A stretch of 64,000 nt of DNA from Candidatus Melainabacteria bacterium (GCA_902168245.1 CABHPA010000017.1:53044-117043), one strand, 5' to 3'. Numbered from the stretch's first letter, positions 16,951-26,511 are shown. The notes: generated by a model from the sequence alone, not told the origin. Translations and numbers: made by a program.

Positions 16951-18330
16951 ATGTGGCAAGGCATTCTACGTGGCGACTTTGCGCCAGGCAACAAATCCGC
17001 TTGCGGGGTTTTAAAAAAGCACCCGCACATCTTCAAAAAAGAGGATGGAACGCAATTGTTATCACCCGCCATAACGCCCTATACCGGCATAGTTCCACTT
17101 AGAAAGCCCAGCCCGCCATCCACTGCACCGCAACTCACGTTTGTATTGCACGATGCGGGCGAGACCAAGGCCATGCAGCCCGTAATGAACGCCTTGGAGC
17201 AAGAGCGGGTGAACTATGCCATTTTGGCCGATGCCACAGCCGCAACGCTTTTACGGGGCAATCCCCACCTGGTAAAGCTGCCCGTTGGAGCCTCCAACCC
17301 ATCGGATGTGGTTTCTCTGGCCAATGCCGTACCAATTGGCGGCCTGCCCTCCCTTCCCAAGGCGCAGGCAATGGCCTGCCTGCAACAACTGCAATCCTCC
17401 CGCTGCGTCGTCACCGGCCTGGTGTCGGAGTTCCAGAAAACCTGGGCCAGCTTCTTCAAACAGGGGAGCCAGCCGGTCATCGGCTATTACGATGGCTTTA
17501 ACTGCAACCCCAGCGATGCCATCGCGGAAACCTTTATGGACGGCCGCAGCGCAAGCAAGCTGGACGCCCTGATGACCCCCAGCGAAGATACGGCCAACTT
17601 CTTCAGGCAGCGCGTTCAGGCTTTAAACTCTCAGACATTGAATCCGGCGCAGCCCGTAACGCCAATCATCGCAATGGGGCAACCCGTTCTGGAGGCGACC
17701 AGCAAGGCAATTCAAGCAACAGACCCCATCGCGCTTGCGGCCCGCCTGGGCATTGATTTGCGCAAGCCCACCATTTTATTCGTGGGCGGTTACGGCCCCC
17801 GTTATCCGCAAGCCTTTCGCCTGTTCTGCCAGACCATGCGCCAATTCCCCAACACCAATGTGCTAGTGGCCCTGCACCCCAAGGTAAACGGCGCGTTGGA
17901 AGCCCAACTGCTCGCGGAAAACCCCATGCCCAACCCAGTCAAACTAGTGTCCAGAGACATTGACGCCACGCAACTACTGGCCTTATCGCCCGTGGTGCTG
18001 TCCCAGGATTCCACTTTTGTGACCCAGGCGGTGTTACAGGGAAGGAGAGCGGCGTTTATCGGGGAGCCGGTTTCCAATGCGCCCGACGCATTCAACCCGC
18101 TCGTGGACAGGGGCGTCGTCAGCCGGGAAAAAGACTCCGGCAGCCTGACCGCTTTCATTCAAAACGCCATGGGCGCCCAGCCTTTTTCCAATGCGCTTGC
18201 CAACAGCCCAACCGCCCTGGCGAAGCTGCAAAGCGATCTTGGGATTCCGCCGCAGGCCACAAACCGGATTGTAAATTATTTAAAGGCGTTCCTGAGCCGC
18301 AATACCTCAAGCCCGCAAGCAACCGCCTGA
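16951..18330 (+). CDS. GT-B-fold glycosyltransferase/epimerase-like protein
   Basis: The 459-aa protein starts 11 nt after the uvrC stop. Residues 1-60 are not conserved in appearance and the start is uncertain. From LTFVLHDAGETKAMQPVMNAL onward two Rossmann-like halves are visible; the second reads TILFVGGYGPRYPQAFRLF, NVLVALHPKVNG and VLSQDSTFVTQAVLQGRRAAF. This recalls the C-terminal half of UDP-GlcNAc 2-epimerases and lipid-A-disaccharide synthases. The substrate is unknown. Position next to a polysaccharide block fits an envelope role. Confidence 0.6.
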   Translation: MWQGILRGDFAPGNKSACGVLKKHPHIFKKEDGTQLLSPAITPYTGIVPLRKPSPPSTAPQLTFVLHDAGETKAMQPVMNALEQERVNYAILADATAATLLRGNPHLVKLPVGASNPSDVVSLANAVPIGGLPSLPKAQAMACLQQLQSSRCVVTGLVSEFQKTWASFFKQGSQPVIGYYDGFNCNPSDAIAETFMDGRSASKLDALMTPSEDTANFFRQRVQALNSQTLNPAQPVTPIIAMGQPVLEATSKAIQATDPIALAARLGIDLRKPTILFVGGYGPRYPQAFRLFCQTMRQFPNTNVLVALHPKVNGALEAQLLAENPMPNPVKLVSRDIDATQLLALSPVVLSQDSTFVTQAVLQGRRAAFIGEPVSNAPDAFNPLVDRGVVSREKDSGSLTAFIQNAMGAQPFSNALANSPTALAKLQSDLGIPPQATNRIVNYLKAFLSRNTSSPQATA

Positions 18331-18383
18331 ACAATCCTCCATACAGCCCCATGCACAAATGGAGGCATGCCGCTAAAAAGCGC

Positions 18384-18902
18384 TTAATGGTTACTGATCA
18401 GCGCAGTCTCCCAGCCCACCTCGGCCAGAATAGGCAGCAAGGCTTGCGGCAGGTTAACCTGGGCTAAATGGCCCGTCTGGGAAGATTCCTGGTAGCAGAC
18501 CAGTGGCTTGCACTCAAATACTTTCTTCAACAGGGTGAAATAAAACAGCAGAATGCCCTTGGGCAAGGCCAGAAACTCTTGCAGGCAAGCCTGCTGGCGC
18601 TTCGGCAAGGCTCGCAGGTAAGGTTGCCCGTCCGGCGTCAGGGCAAAAGGGGGCATGCCGCATATTTGCCGACGGAATATCACCCGGCTCATTAAGCAGC
18701 CGTGGTGAAAGAGGAACGTGGCATCCTCGAACTGGAACCTGTAGCGGCTCCGCCCACCATTCAGCACAGCGCGCAACGCGGGCAAGTGATGGGCGCAGAG
18801 GCCATCGTAATCAAATAACAAACCCGTTTGCAGCCAAAGCCCATCAATCGGCACACCGTTTCCCGGCATGGTCCCTATTGGCGCATGATATGACGTGAGC
18901 AT
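18384..18902 (-). CDS. Hypothetical protein, 172 aa
   Basis: I do not recognise this family. The protein is soluble, rich in Leu, Phe and His, with seven Cys residues scattered along it (HHGCLMSRVIFRRQICGM in the middle). There is no signal peptide. GAGAGG lies 8 nt before ATG 18902. It is divergent from the flippase gene and convergent with the GT-B-like gene. A 7-bp inverted repeat (18336-18342 with 18359-18365) lies between the two convergent stops. Confidence 0.6.
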   Translation of the reverse strand: MLTSYHAPIGTMPGNGVPIDGLWLQTGLLFDYDGLCAHHLPALRAVLNGGRSRYRFQFEDATFLFHHGCLMSRVIFRRQICGMPPFALTPDGQPYLRALPKRQQACLQEFLALPKGILLFYFTLLKKVFECKPLVCYQESSQTGHLAQVNLPQALLPILAEVGWETALISNH

Positions 18903-19128
18903 CCCCTATGCCTCTCTTTTTTATATCAATTTTATGAGTGTGTATACAGTCGCAATACCAGAAACACCGCTGAGTTCCACTGCATGTTACTACAAGCCTG
19001 CCCAATGCGGGCATCCTGATCGGCTCCGCGAAGAATGTTTACGGACTCATCTGAAGCGTGGAGATCGCGGCGGCAAACCAGGCAAGTTCCTGAAAAATGC
19101 TAAAATAGCCGTTGGGAGTGTGTATCGC

Positions 19129-20568
19129 GTGGCATCTTCGCCCTCAACCGTGCAAAGTAAAAACCTGCTGGTCAATTACGTCAGCCTGCTGGGCGGCGCC
19201 ACGCTGGCCAAGGGAATGGGGCTGATTACCGTCCTGATGCTGACCCGCTACCTAGGAGTGGAGGACTTTGGACGCTACTCGCTGGCCTTCAGCGTTTGGG
19301 CGTTTTTAAACACCCTGGTGGACTTGGGCGGCTCGCACATTGCGGGACGGGAAATTTCCCGGCAGCCGGGCAAACTGCGCCCCGTAATGGAATCGATTAT
19401 TTACCTGCGGCTACTCGGCTGCCTGCTGTTCCTGCCGGTGGGCTTTGCGCTGGGGCCGGGGCTAGGATTATCGAAAATGCTGGTTCTGATAGTATTTATC
19501 GGCATTCTCACAGGGTTTGAGGCGTATTATGATATTTACTTCAGCGCCACCATGCAGCTCAATAAATCGGCCCGCGCACGATTTCTCGCCAGCATCGCCA
19601 ATACGCTGCTCATTGCGCTCGCCATTATGCTGAAATGGCCGTTGCTCGCCATTATGCTTTTGGCCATGCTAAACCCGTTACTGAAACTGGGGCTGGATTA
19701 CGCCTACGGCGGCGCTTTCCCCATAAAAATGGCCCTGCCGGACTGGGACTGGATTCACCGGATTTTTACTGACGGCTGGCCCCTGTGGCTGGGCGGGCTG
19801 CAATCCATTGTGCTGGCCCGCATCGATACCCTCATGCTACAGGCACTCTCCCCCACCGGGCAACACGATTTGGGCATTTATTCCGCCGCGTTCCGCTTTT
19901 CGGAAGTGATGGCCCTGCTGATTAACGCACTATGCCCGGCCATTTTGCCGCTGCTGGTTCAGTCCGCGCAGCATCCGGCAAAAATTCAGTTCCTGGCTCA
20001 AACGGGGCTACGGCTGATTTTAACCGTCCTCATCGCCATCAGCCTGCTGATCTTCTGGTACGCGCCCTGGATCGCCAAGTTGTACGGCCCCGGTTACGCG
20101 GAAGCCGCCGGGTGCATGCGCATCCTGATCTGGTCGCAGGCGTTTGTGGCCGTGAACGCGCTGTGTTACTACCTGTTGCTAGTGTATAACCAGCAAGGCA
20201 AAAGACCGGTCATCCTGGCCAATATCGGCATGACGCTGCTGAATATCGCACTGAACGCTCTGCTCATCCCCAGCCTGCATGCAGAAGGCGCATCCTGGGC
20301 GACGGTGATGACCGAGGCAGCCATTTTGCTGTGTATGTTGGGGTTTATCCGGGCGTACACCCCTCTTCGGCTTGGGAAAGACATTTTGGCGATGGAGTGT
20401 CTGGCGCTGTTCAGTTGTTTGCCCATCCTGTTTACCAATCGTTTATATGGCGGATTCAGCGCATTGCTATTTATAGGGCTGGTTTTCACCGCTCGCCTTC
20501 TGACCCCGCAGCGCCTGAAAGACCTGGCCCTAGAAAAGCTACCTGAAGCCCCCCGGAATCCCACGTAA
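19129..20568 (+). CDS. Polysaccharide flippase (Wzx/MATE-like)
   Basis: About twelve to fourteen hydrophobic helices over 479 aa, beginning LLVNYVSLLGGATLAKGMGLITV and including LTRYLGVEDFGRYSLAFS, the typical first-loop motif of oligosaccharide flippases. It moves lipid-linked glycan units across the inner membrane. GTG 19129 is chosen because GGGAG lies 10 nt upstream and a TAAAAT box just before that; the upstream in-frame extension to 18895 does not look like protein. The 3' end overlaps the convergent heparinase-like gene by 83 nt. Confidence 0.85.
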   Translation: MASSPSTVQSKNLLVNYVSLLGGATLAKGMGLITVLMLTRYLGVEDFGRYSLAFSVWAFLNTLVDLGGSHIAGREISRQPGKLRPVMESIIYLRLLGCLLFLPVGFALGPGLGLSKMLVLIVFIGILTGFEAYYDIYFSATMQLNKSARARFLASIANTLLIALAIMLKWPLLAIMLLAMLNPLLKLGLDYAYGGAFPIKMALPDWDWIHRIFTDGWPLWLGGLQSIVLARIDTLMLQALSPTGQHDLGIYSAAFRFSEVMALLINALCPAILPLLVQSAQHPAKIQFLAQTGLRLILTVLIAISLLIFWYAPWIAKLYGPGYAEAAGCMRILIWSQAFVAVNALCYYLLLVYNQQGKRPVILANIGMTLLNIALNALLIPSLHAEGASWATVMTEAAILLCMLGFIRAYTPLRLGKDILAMECLALFSCLPILFTNRLYGGFSALLFIGLVFTARLLTPQRLKDLALEKLPEAPRNPT

Positions 20569-22435
20569 GCCGGTATGCACCGGATTGGGGAAAGCAAAGC
20601 GCCACGCTGTCTCCCAACTTTTGGCAAACAGGCCGGTTTTGCGGGGTAAACGGCGCCAGCACCCAGCCAAAGCAATCCAATGGCTTGGGTGTGGCGGCAA
20701 TTAATTTACCGGGCCTAGCCAGGGAAAAACCCGCGCTGTATAAATTCAGGTTCGTGCGCCAGGGTGCGTAATCTGCCCATTCTATTTTGCTGAAGCCAAA
20801 GGGAATTACCAGCAGTTTTTCCGCCAGGGTAAACACCGAATCCCGGTATTCAATGCCACAATCCGGGTGAATATGCAGCAGCGAATAACATTCCCGCCCC
20901 GCCGGAATCAAGTGGGTCAGCCAATCCTGAACCACCCAGAAGGTCTCGGCCACCCCATACACCGAACGCTGGTGCTGGTATTCCCGGCTGTAATTTTCAT
21001 AGCGAACCGTGACCTTGGCGCCTTTCGCGTCCTGCTCCGCTTCCGCGCCCTGAAAATCAGGATATTCCGCCACCCGGAAACCGCCACATATTTCCGCCTG
21101 ATCGGCTCTTGGCACCCAAAGCGCGTTATGGGCCGCGCTGCTTCGGAAATAATCCCGCAACAGGGACGGCGCATATTCCGACACGCCGCAATCCACCACA
21201 ATTGGCGCGTCTTCCACATGCACCTCAAAACTGCCGATATCGCAATGGGAATGGGCTGGCAGGCAGCGCGGCCCAAAATCCCCGCAATCCAGAACCAACG
21301 AGGCGCTTGGATTCTCCAGCCGAAACACGGCCAGGCCCGCATCGGGCAAATACGTCAAGGCGGCGGGATGCTCATCGGGCAAACCACCCAAAACGTCTTG
21401 CGCGTAGCGTTCCAGTAGGCTAAAATCCGGCGCTTGCGGCAGCGAGGAATCCCCAAGCAGCGGAATTTGCCCTGAACTGTGCAAGATGGAGCGGCCCGCC
21501 GCCAGCATGCGAACCGCCAACGCCTCCAAAGATTGCACCGAAAAATCCGGTTTTTCCGCTTTCAGAATATGAATGCATTCCAGCAAATTTTTAAGCACCC
21601 AACCGTGGTACATGGGAGTACGCTCATAATGGAAGCCGTCCGGCAACACCTGCGATTCAAAAACCGGGGCCAGCATGCCGGAAATTTTTCGCCACCAACG
21701 TTCCGCCAGTGGTCGGGTGACTGGCAATTTTTCAAACGCCAGCGTTACCGCCAGCCAGGCGGTTAAATCCTGCACCAGGTGGTTTCCACCGATATCCACC
21801 TCCAAAAACGCAGCCAGGAAACATGCCTCCTGGTAAAACACCTCCCAGAACGCCTGTTGAAACAAAGCAGAAAAACAAGCCAGCGATTTCAGCAGTTCGC
21901 GATACACCAGCAAACGGCGGGCCACCCCGTAGGTAGACCAATTCCGCTCCCGAAACGGAAGTTGCCAGAACAACTGACACTGACTTTCCAGCAACTCAAT
22001 CCCCTGCGTATACGCCTGCAAATCCAGTACGCTTAATTGCCGCAGCAAGGGCAATAAAAATTCGAGATAGCCATACGCCTCTCGCCAAAGCGGTGTTTGA
22101 ACGGCAAGCCCATCCTGCAATTCCAGCCTGTTTTGGAACAACTCAAACGGCTGGTTCAACAACTCCCCCTGACCAGCCAGCAATCGCTCGGATAGCGTCT
22201 GATTGCCCGACGCATTCCATAGCGGGCCTTGAACAACGCACCATTCACCAAGCCCGGCGGGCAACCATGTAAAATCCGTTTTTTCTGCGAAAACCGCCCG
22301 CCATTCCTGATATAACGCCAAAGGCGCCTGCGGTGGCCGGTAGCGTTTCCGCTTGATTTTCAATCGCAACCGATGCCATAACGAGCTGACTGGAAAATGC
22401 CGAACCGTCCTCAGCCACCGCCAAAGCGCAATCAT
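20486..22435 (-). CDS. Heparinase II/III family polysaccharide lyase-like protein
   Basis: The roughly 650-aa protein has the two-domain heparinase II/III layout: an all-helical N-terminal part (NWSTYGVARRL, GGNHLVQDLTAWLAV, PDGFHYERTPMYHGWVLKNL) and a beta-sandwich part with PAHSHCDIGSFEVHVEDAPIVVDCG. The Asn-His and His-x-His-x-Asp elements fit the active site. Members cleave uronic-acid polysaccharides and often sit beside export genes. ATG 22435 is favoured over the GTG at 22450. No signal peptide is apparent. It lies between a flippase and two Wza-like genes, which suggests processing of the exported glycan. Confidence 0.85.
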   Translation of the reverse strand: MIALWRWLRTVRHFPVSSLWHRLRLKIKRKRYRPPQAPLALYQEWRAVFAEKTDFTWLPAGLGEWCVVQGPLWNASGNQTLSERLLAGQGELLNQPFELFQNRLELQDGLAVQTPLWREAYGYLEFLLPLLRQLSVLDLQAYTQGIELLESQCQLFWQLPFRERNWSTYGVARRLLVYRELLKSLACFSALFQQAFWEVFYQEACFLAAFLEVDIGGNHLVQDLTAWLAVTLAFEKLPVTRPLAERWWRKISGMLAPVFESQVLPDGFHYERTPMYHGWVLKNLLECIHILKAEKPDFSVQSLEALAVRMLAAGRSILHSSGQIPLLGDSSLPQAPDFSLLERYAQDVLGGLPDEHPAALTYLPDAGLAVFRLENPSASLVLDCGDFGPRCLPAHSHCDIGSFEVHVEDAPIVVDCGVSEYAPSLLRDYFRSSAAHNALWVPRADQAEICGGFRVAEYPDFQGAEAEQDAKGAKVTVRYENYSREYQHQRSVYGVAETFWVVQDWLTHLIPAGRECYSLLHIHPDCGIEYRDSVFTLAEKLLVIPFGFSKIEWADYAPWRTNLNLYSAGFSLARPGKLIAATPKPLDCFGWVLAPFTPQNRPVCQKLGDSVALCFPQSGAYRLTWDSGGLQVAFLGPGLSGAAGSEGER

Positions 22436-22625
22436 ACGGCTAGCTTCCACAAAAGCCGCACATTATATCGATTGCAAAATCGCTCGTAAAAAAGACCGTC
22501 GGCAAGTAAACCACATCCCAAATCATGCTTCGTCGCGCCCTCCGCCAAACAGGGGATTTCAGCCCGCCAGAAAGGACAACGCGTTCCTCAATGATACAAT
22601 TTTTATGGTGCTGGGAGCTAGTGGA

Positions 22626-23729
22626 ATGAGCGGATTTTTCAAAGCAATACCTAACACGCTCAAGCGGCGCGGGTTTTGCCTTGGCGTGGCATTCTTCCTG
22701 TTGGCGGGTGGTTCCGGCCGGTGCAATTCGGTTGCGACAAGCGATGTCTCTTACATTCTGGATGCGGGGGATGAAATTTCAATTGAGGACGCCACAATGG
22801 GCGCACTGGCAAGCGGCCCGCTCCGGCTGGCCGACGACGGCCTGGTGGATTTGCCGATGGTCGGGACCATGAACTTGGCCGGACTTACCGTGGAACAGGC
22901 GCAAGACCTGCTGAATAACCAGTACAAGCGCTATTTGCTCAACCCGGCCATTAACCTACAGGTGCTTTCCCAGCATCCGCTGCGGGTTTACGCGCAAGGC
23001 GCGGTGAATCATCCGGGCGTGTTAATCAGCGGGAAAAACACCCAGCCCGACAGCAAGGATCATGCCACGCTGGGCAGCATGGAGGCTGGCGGCGGGGTTT
23101 CCCGCTTTTACCTGAGCGATGCTCTGATTCAGGCAGGCGGGTTGCGGCAGGATGCGGATTACCGGGACATTCAAATCCATCGCAGTTTCCCCTCCGAACA
23201 GGTATTGCATGTCAACCTGTGGGAACTGTTCCAGCATGGGGCAAGCGGCCAGGACCTTCCCTTGCAGGAGCGCGACGTGATAACAGTGGCTGAAATGCCC
23301 CGTGCGGAGTTGCTGGGCAGCGACGACTGGAAAACAATGAGCCGCATCAACATCAGCGTGGGGCGGTTTCAGGTAAACGTGATTGGCGCGGTGAAACAAC
23401 CCGGAAGTTACCCGGTGGGGGTCAAGGATACGGTGCTGTCCGCCATTGCGCAGGCGGGCGGTTTCGCCGCGCAGGCCAGCCAGAGAAACGTCTATTTGCT
23501 GCGCGCCAATTCAGTCGGGCAAATTTTCAAAAAACGAATCAACGCCTCCGATGCACGATTGCTGGGGAAAGGCAAAGCAACCTGGGTTTCCCTGCTGCCG
23601 GGCGACCTAATTTTTGTGGATGACTCCCCGGCCAAAGAAGCGTTAAGCACCGGGCGCACCCTGGTGGATCGAGTAACCGGCGCAGCCTTGCTACCCCTGT
23701 TTAGCAGCCTGCTGAGGAACGGACGATGA
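22626..23729 (+). CDS. Polysaccharide export protein (Wza-like), copy 1
   Basis: Outer-membrane export channel family. ATG 22626 has GGGAG at 8 nt and a TACAAT box upstream. A hydrophobic N-terminal segment (FCLGVAFFLLAGGSG) looks like a signal peptide. The Poly_export domain begins YILDAGDEISIEDATMGALASG and is followed by two SLBB-type segments (LRVYAQGAVNHPGVL and FQVNVIGAVKQPGSYPVG with AIAQAGGF). The C-terminus ends with a hydrophobic stretch (AALLPLFSSLL). It overlaps the second copy by 4 nt (ATGA). Confidence 0.9.
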   Translation: MSGFFKAIPNTLKRRGFCLGVAFFLLAGGSGRCNSVATSDVSYILDAGDEISIEDATMGALASGPLRLADDGLVDLPMVGTMNLAGLTVEQAQDLLNNQYKRYLLNPAINLQVLSQHPLRVYAQGAVNHPGVLISGKNTQPDSKDHATLGSMEAGGGVSRFYLSDALIQAGGLRQDADYRDIQIHRSFPSEQVLHVNLWELFQHGASGQDLPLQERDVITVAEMPRAELLGSDDWKTMSRINISVGRFQVNVIGAVKQPGSYPVGVKDTVLSAIAQAGGFAAQASQRNVYLLRANSVGQIFKKRINASDARLLGKGKATWVSLLPGDLIFVDDSPAKEALSTGRTLVDRVTGAALLPLFSSLLRNGR

Positions 23730-24931
23730 TGAATGCAAGGGTGAATGCAATCATGATGGCCCGTTCCCTGTGCTTGCTGGCTCTGGTGGGGAAACTGATT
23801 TGCCTACCCGCCTGGGCGCAGAGCCTGCTGCCCATCAATGCGCCTGTCAGAGCCGCCATGCGAGTAAAGCACATACCGGCCCAACCAACCCTGTTAAACA
23901 ATCCGCTTAATTTGGCGCAACCGGCCATTACCGGGAAAGTCACCCAAAGCGACTACCTGCTGGGCGCGGGAGACTTGCTGGACATAGACGACACCGTCAT
24001 GGGCAGCCTCATCCGCAACGGACGCCTGTCGCCCGATGGCAGCATCAATCTGCCGCTGATTGGGAAAGTCCTGCTAAGCGGGCTTTCCCTGCCCCAGGCG
24101 CGGGAACAGCTTTCTCTGCGGTATGCCCAATATTTCACGCAACCCCGGCTGACCATTCGATTGGTACAACAGCACCCGCTCCGGGTGTATGTCACGGGTG
24201 CGGTGGCCAATCCGGGCATGTACCTTAGCGGGAAGGATCTGCGGCCCGAAAACCTGCCACAAGCGCAATTAGGCAATACCTCCCAAAATCTTCGGTTCTC
24301 AAAACTCTATTTAACCGATGCATTAATTCTGGCGGGCGGGCTGTCCCAGAACGCGAACGTGCGGGATATACGCATTCACCGCGCGCTGCCGGAACCCAGA
24401 ACCGAGCATGTCAACCTGCTGGCCTTGTTCAGCCAGGGGAACCCGCTTCCGGATCTCAACCTGCAGGATCAGGACGTGATTGAGGTGGAGGCATTGCCTG
24501 AAAACACGCTGGTTCGGGATCGGGACTGGGAAACTTTCGGGCGAAACAATGTCGCCACAGGCACCTTTAAAGTAAGCGTGCTGGGTTCCGTGGCAAAGCC
24601 CGGCGCCTACCCGGTGCAATCCCAGGATACCGTACTTACCGCCATCGCCAAGGCGGGAGGGTTCAGCGACGAGGCGGATCGAAAAAGAATCATGATCTTG
24701 CACACCACCGGGCAAGGTCAGGTTCTTTACCGGGAAATGGATCTGCGGGACAAAAAGCTGCTGGCAACCCGCGCCATTGGGAGCTGGGCCGGATTGCTGC
24801 CGGATGACGTGGTGTTCGTGAATGACTCCAACGCCCGTAAGCTGGCCCGTTTCGGCAAAGACCTGGTCGTGGATCGGGCTTCTTACGCATTGCTGTTTCC
24901 CCTGTTTAACAACTGGTTCAATCGTCCCTGA
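23726..24931 (+). CDS. Polysaccharide export protein (Wza-like), copy 2
   Basis: Paralogue of the preceding gene with the same domain order: signal peptide (LLALVGKLICLPAWAQS), YLLGAGDLLDIDDTVMGSLIRN, LRVYVTGAVANPGMYLSGK, FKVSVLGSVAKPGAYPVQSQDTVLTAIAKAGGF and a matching C-terminal SYALLFPLFNNW. Two adjacent, translationally coupled exporters suggest a hetero-oligomeric channel or two glycans. No Wzc-type kinase or copolymerase gene is next to them. Confidence 0.9.
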   Translation: MMNARVNAIMMARSLCLLALVGKLICLPAWAQSLLPINAPVRAAMRVKHIPAQPTLLNNPLNLAQPAITGKVTQSDYLLGAGDLLDIDDTVMGSLIRNGRLSPDGSINLPLIGKVLLSGLSLPQAREQLSLRYAQYFTQPRLTIRLVQQHPLRVYVTGAVANPGMYLSGKDLRPENLPQAQLGNTSQNLRFSKLYLTDALILAGGLSQNANVRDIRIHRALPEPRTEHVNLLALFSQGNPLPDLNLQDQDVIEVEALPENTLVRDRDWETFGRNNVATGTFKVSVLGSVAKPGAYPVQSQDTVLTAIAKAGGFSDEADRKRIMILHTTGQGQVLYREMDLRDKKLLATRAIGSWAGLLPDDVVFVNDSNARKLARFGKDLVVDRASYALLFPLFNNWFNRP

Positions 24932-24987
24932 AAAAACAGAGGCGGCCTTCTATGGATTCCGGGTTTCACTTGGCTAAATCAGGCAAT

Positions 24988-25014
24988 AAAAAAGCCGACG
25001 CTTTGATCGTCGGC
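24988..25014 (-). terminator. Terminator of the flavodoxin operon
   Basis: GCCGACG (24994-25000) pairs with CGTCGGC (25008-25014); on the minus strand six Ts follow. It lies 44 nt beyond the stop at 25058. Confidence 0.85.
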
Positions 25015-25057
25015 CGCAGAACAACGCCGGTCGCCTGAAGGTTCCCTTAACACCCAT

Positions 25058-25618
25058 TCAGGCTCCGGCAAAATCCCCGTTACTTCCCCTCTGCTTCTCC
25101 CGTATCGCCTTAATAAAACCGGGGATTATTTTCCGCTTGAATTGCTGAATCCGCTCAAGCTCCCCATCCGGGAGGTGAGTCGCTGGCGCATACCGGGTCT
25201 CCGAAACGAGACTGGCGCCTGTATTCACCCGTCGGTTGGCACGTTGCGCCATGACCAGATCGATCGGCAGCTTGCACATAAACGCATCGGAAGCCACATG
25301 AAAACTTTCCAGCAGGCGGTTGAACCGCGCCACCCGCTCCGGCTGGCCTGTCACCTGGGCCAGTTTTCGGGCGACCCGAAGCGCCAGGTTCATTCGAACC
25401 CAATAGGCAATTTTAGGGTGCGTCAACGCCTCCATCATGGCCACCCGCACATGCTTTCCCGACAGACCGGACAAGGGTTTCGACGACCAGGCCGGTTCAG
25501 CGGCGCGAGGCGCCAGCAGGTAGATTTTTCGGAACGAACGCTGCTCATCGGGCATCATCGCTTCCAGCAACCCCAGAAAGCGCGCAGCCTGCTTGCAGTC
25601 GGAATGTAATTCGCTCAT
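25058..25618 (-). CDS. Hypothetical protein in the flavodoxin operon, 186 aa
   Basis: I do not recognise this family. ATG 25618 has AGGAG at 9 nt; an in-frame start at 25654 lacks a site. The protein is basic and helical, with no membrane segment, and ends in a Lys/Arg-rich tail (FKRKIIPGFIKAIREKQRG). It starts 52 nt after the flavodoxin stop and precedes a shared terminator, so both genes should follow the same iron-responsive promoter. Confidence 0.7.
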   Translation of the reverse strand: MSELHSDCKQAARFLGLLEAMMPDEQRSFRKIYLLAPRAAEPAWSSKPLSGLSGKHVRVAMMEALTHPKIAYWVRMNLALRVARKLAQVTGQPERVARFNRLLESFHVASDAFMCKLPIDLVMAQRANRRVNTGASLVSETRYAPATHLPDGELERIQQFKRKIIPGFIKAIREKQRGSNGDFAGA

Positions 25619-25670
25619 GTCAATCGGCTCCTGTCTTGAATGACGGGTATACAAACGGGGAGGGCATCGC

Positions 25671-26135
25671 TCAGGCGGTAGCCGTTTCCTTGGCTCGCAG
25701 GGCTGCCATCACCCCTTGCAGCCATTGCTCGTACGGCAAATCATAATCAATGTCGCATTCCTGCAACGGGTGCAAGCGCCTAGCGCCCTGTTTTGCCAAC
25801 GCCTCATCAAAGTCTTTCCCGCATTTGCAGAATTGATAATAAGCGGTATCACCCAGCGCGCAAACGCTAAACGTGCTGCCTGCCAAATTCACGGACTTTG
25901 CCTGCAATTCCCCCAGCAAATCCATGGCGTTGGATGGCGGATCTCCGTCGCCCCAGGTACTGGTAATCACCAGAATTGTGGGGTAAATAGACAACGACTC
26001 CAATTGAACGTCGGACATATCAATCGCCTGGGATTGGAACCCGGCGGCATTCAGCTTCATTTCGGTGGCTTCAGCCAGATATTGCGCCGTACCGGTTTCA
26101 GAACCCCATAAAACAGCAATATTGGGATGGCCCAT
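25671..26135 (-). CDS. Flavodoxin-like protein
   Basis: Single-domain FMN electron carrier of 154 aa. It shows the phosphate loop GSETGTAQYLAE (about 11-22), the first flavin loop TSTWGDGDPPSNA and the second CALGDTAYYQFCKCGKDFDEAL. These are closer to the flavodoxin domain of sulfite reductase and P450 reductase, and to MioC, than to long-chain flavodoxin. AAGGAG lies 7 nt before ATG 26135. Two Fur-box-like palindromes lie 170-215 nt upstream, consistent with replacing ferredoxin when iron is low. Confidence 0.92.
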   Translation of the reverse strand: MGHPNIAVLWGSETGTAQYLAEATEMKLNAAGFQSQAIDMSDVQLESLSIYPTILVITSTWGDGDPPSNAMDLLGELQAKSVNLAGSTFSVCALGDTAYYQFCKCGKDFDEALAKQGARRLHPLQECDIDYDLPYEQWLQGVMAALRAKETATA

Positions 26136-26305
26136 GGATATCTCCTTTTCATTCGGTAACTGACCCGCTTAATTCAATGAACTGACGGTTGTGAGAGGAC
26201 TGCGCCACAAACTAGTGGCATTGGAATGCCTTGGCAAGATATGGCGCCAACAGGACAAGCTCTCATTTTCCACCGGAAGCGCCACAGGCGTTTCCGACCA
26301 GTAAT

Positions 26306-26350
26306 TGAGAATTATTATCAATAATACCACTTTACTGAGAATAATTCTCA
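26306..26350 (-). promoter_or_regulatory. Two Fur-box-like operators upstream of the flavodoxin operon
   Basis: Box 1 is TGAGAATTATTATCA (26306-26320) and box 2 is TGAGAATAATTCTCA (26336-26350). Both have the 7-1-7 form of the Fur consensus TGATAATNATTATCA; box 2 is a perfect palindrome. Their centres are 30 bp apart, about three helical turns. Possible -35 and -10 elements on the minus strand lie within or between them, so bound Fur would block transcription of the flavodoxin gene. Confidence 0.8.
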
Positions 26351-26451
26351 ATGATTTTTCTCAACAATCCAAAAATTTGCCAATTCTTCCCCAAGCAAAG
26401 CCCAAAGCCTGCCCGAAAAGCATCAACGCGCCATACGCCATTGCCAGAAAA

Positions 26452-26493
26452 GAAAAAAGCGCCCTTCACCCGCTTTCACACGCGAAGGGCGCT
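26452..26493 (-). terminator. Terminator of metE
   Basis: AGCGCCCTTC (26458-26467) pairs with GAAGGGCGCT (26484-26493); on the minus strand the stem is followed by six Ts. It begins 19 nt after the metE stop. Confidence 0.9.
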
Positions 26494-26511
26494 GTATACC
26501 GTGTATGCCAA

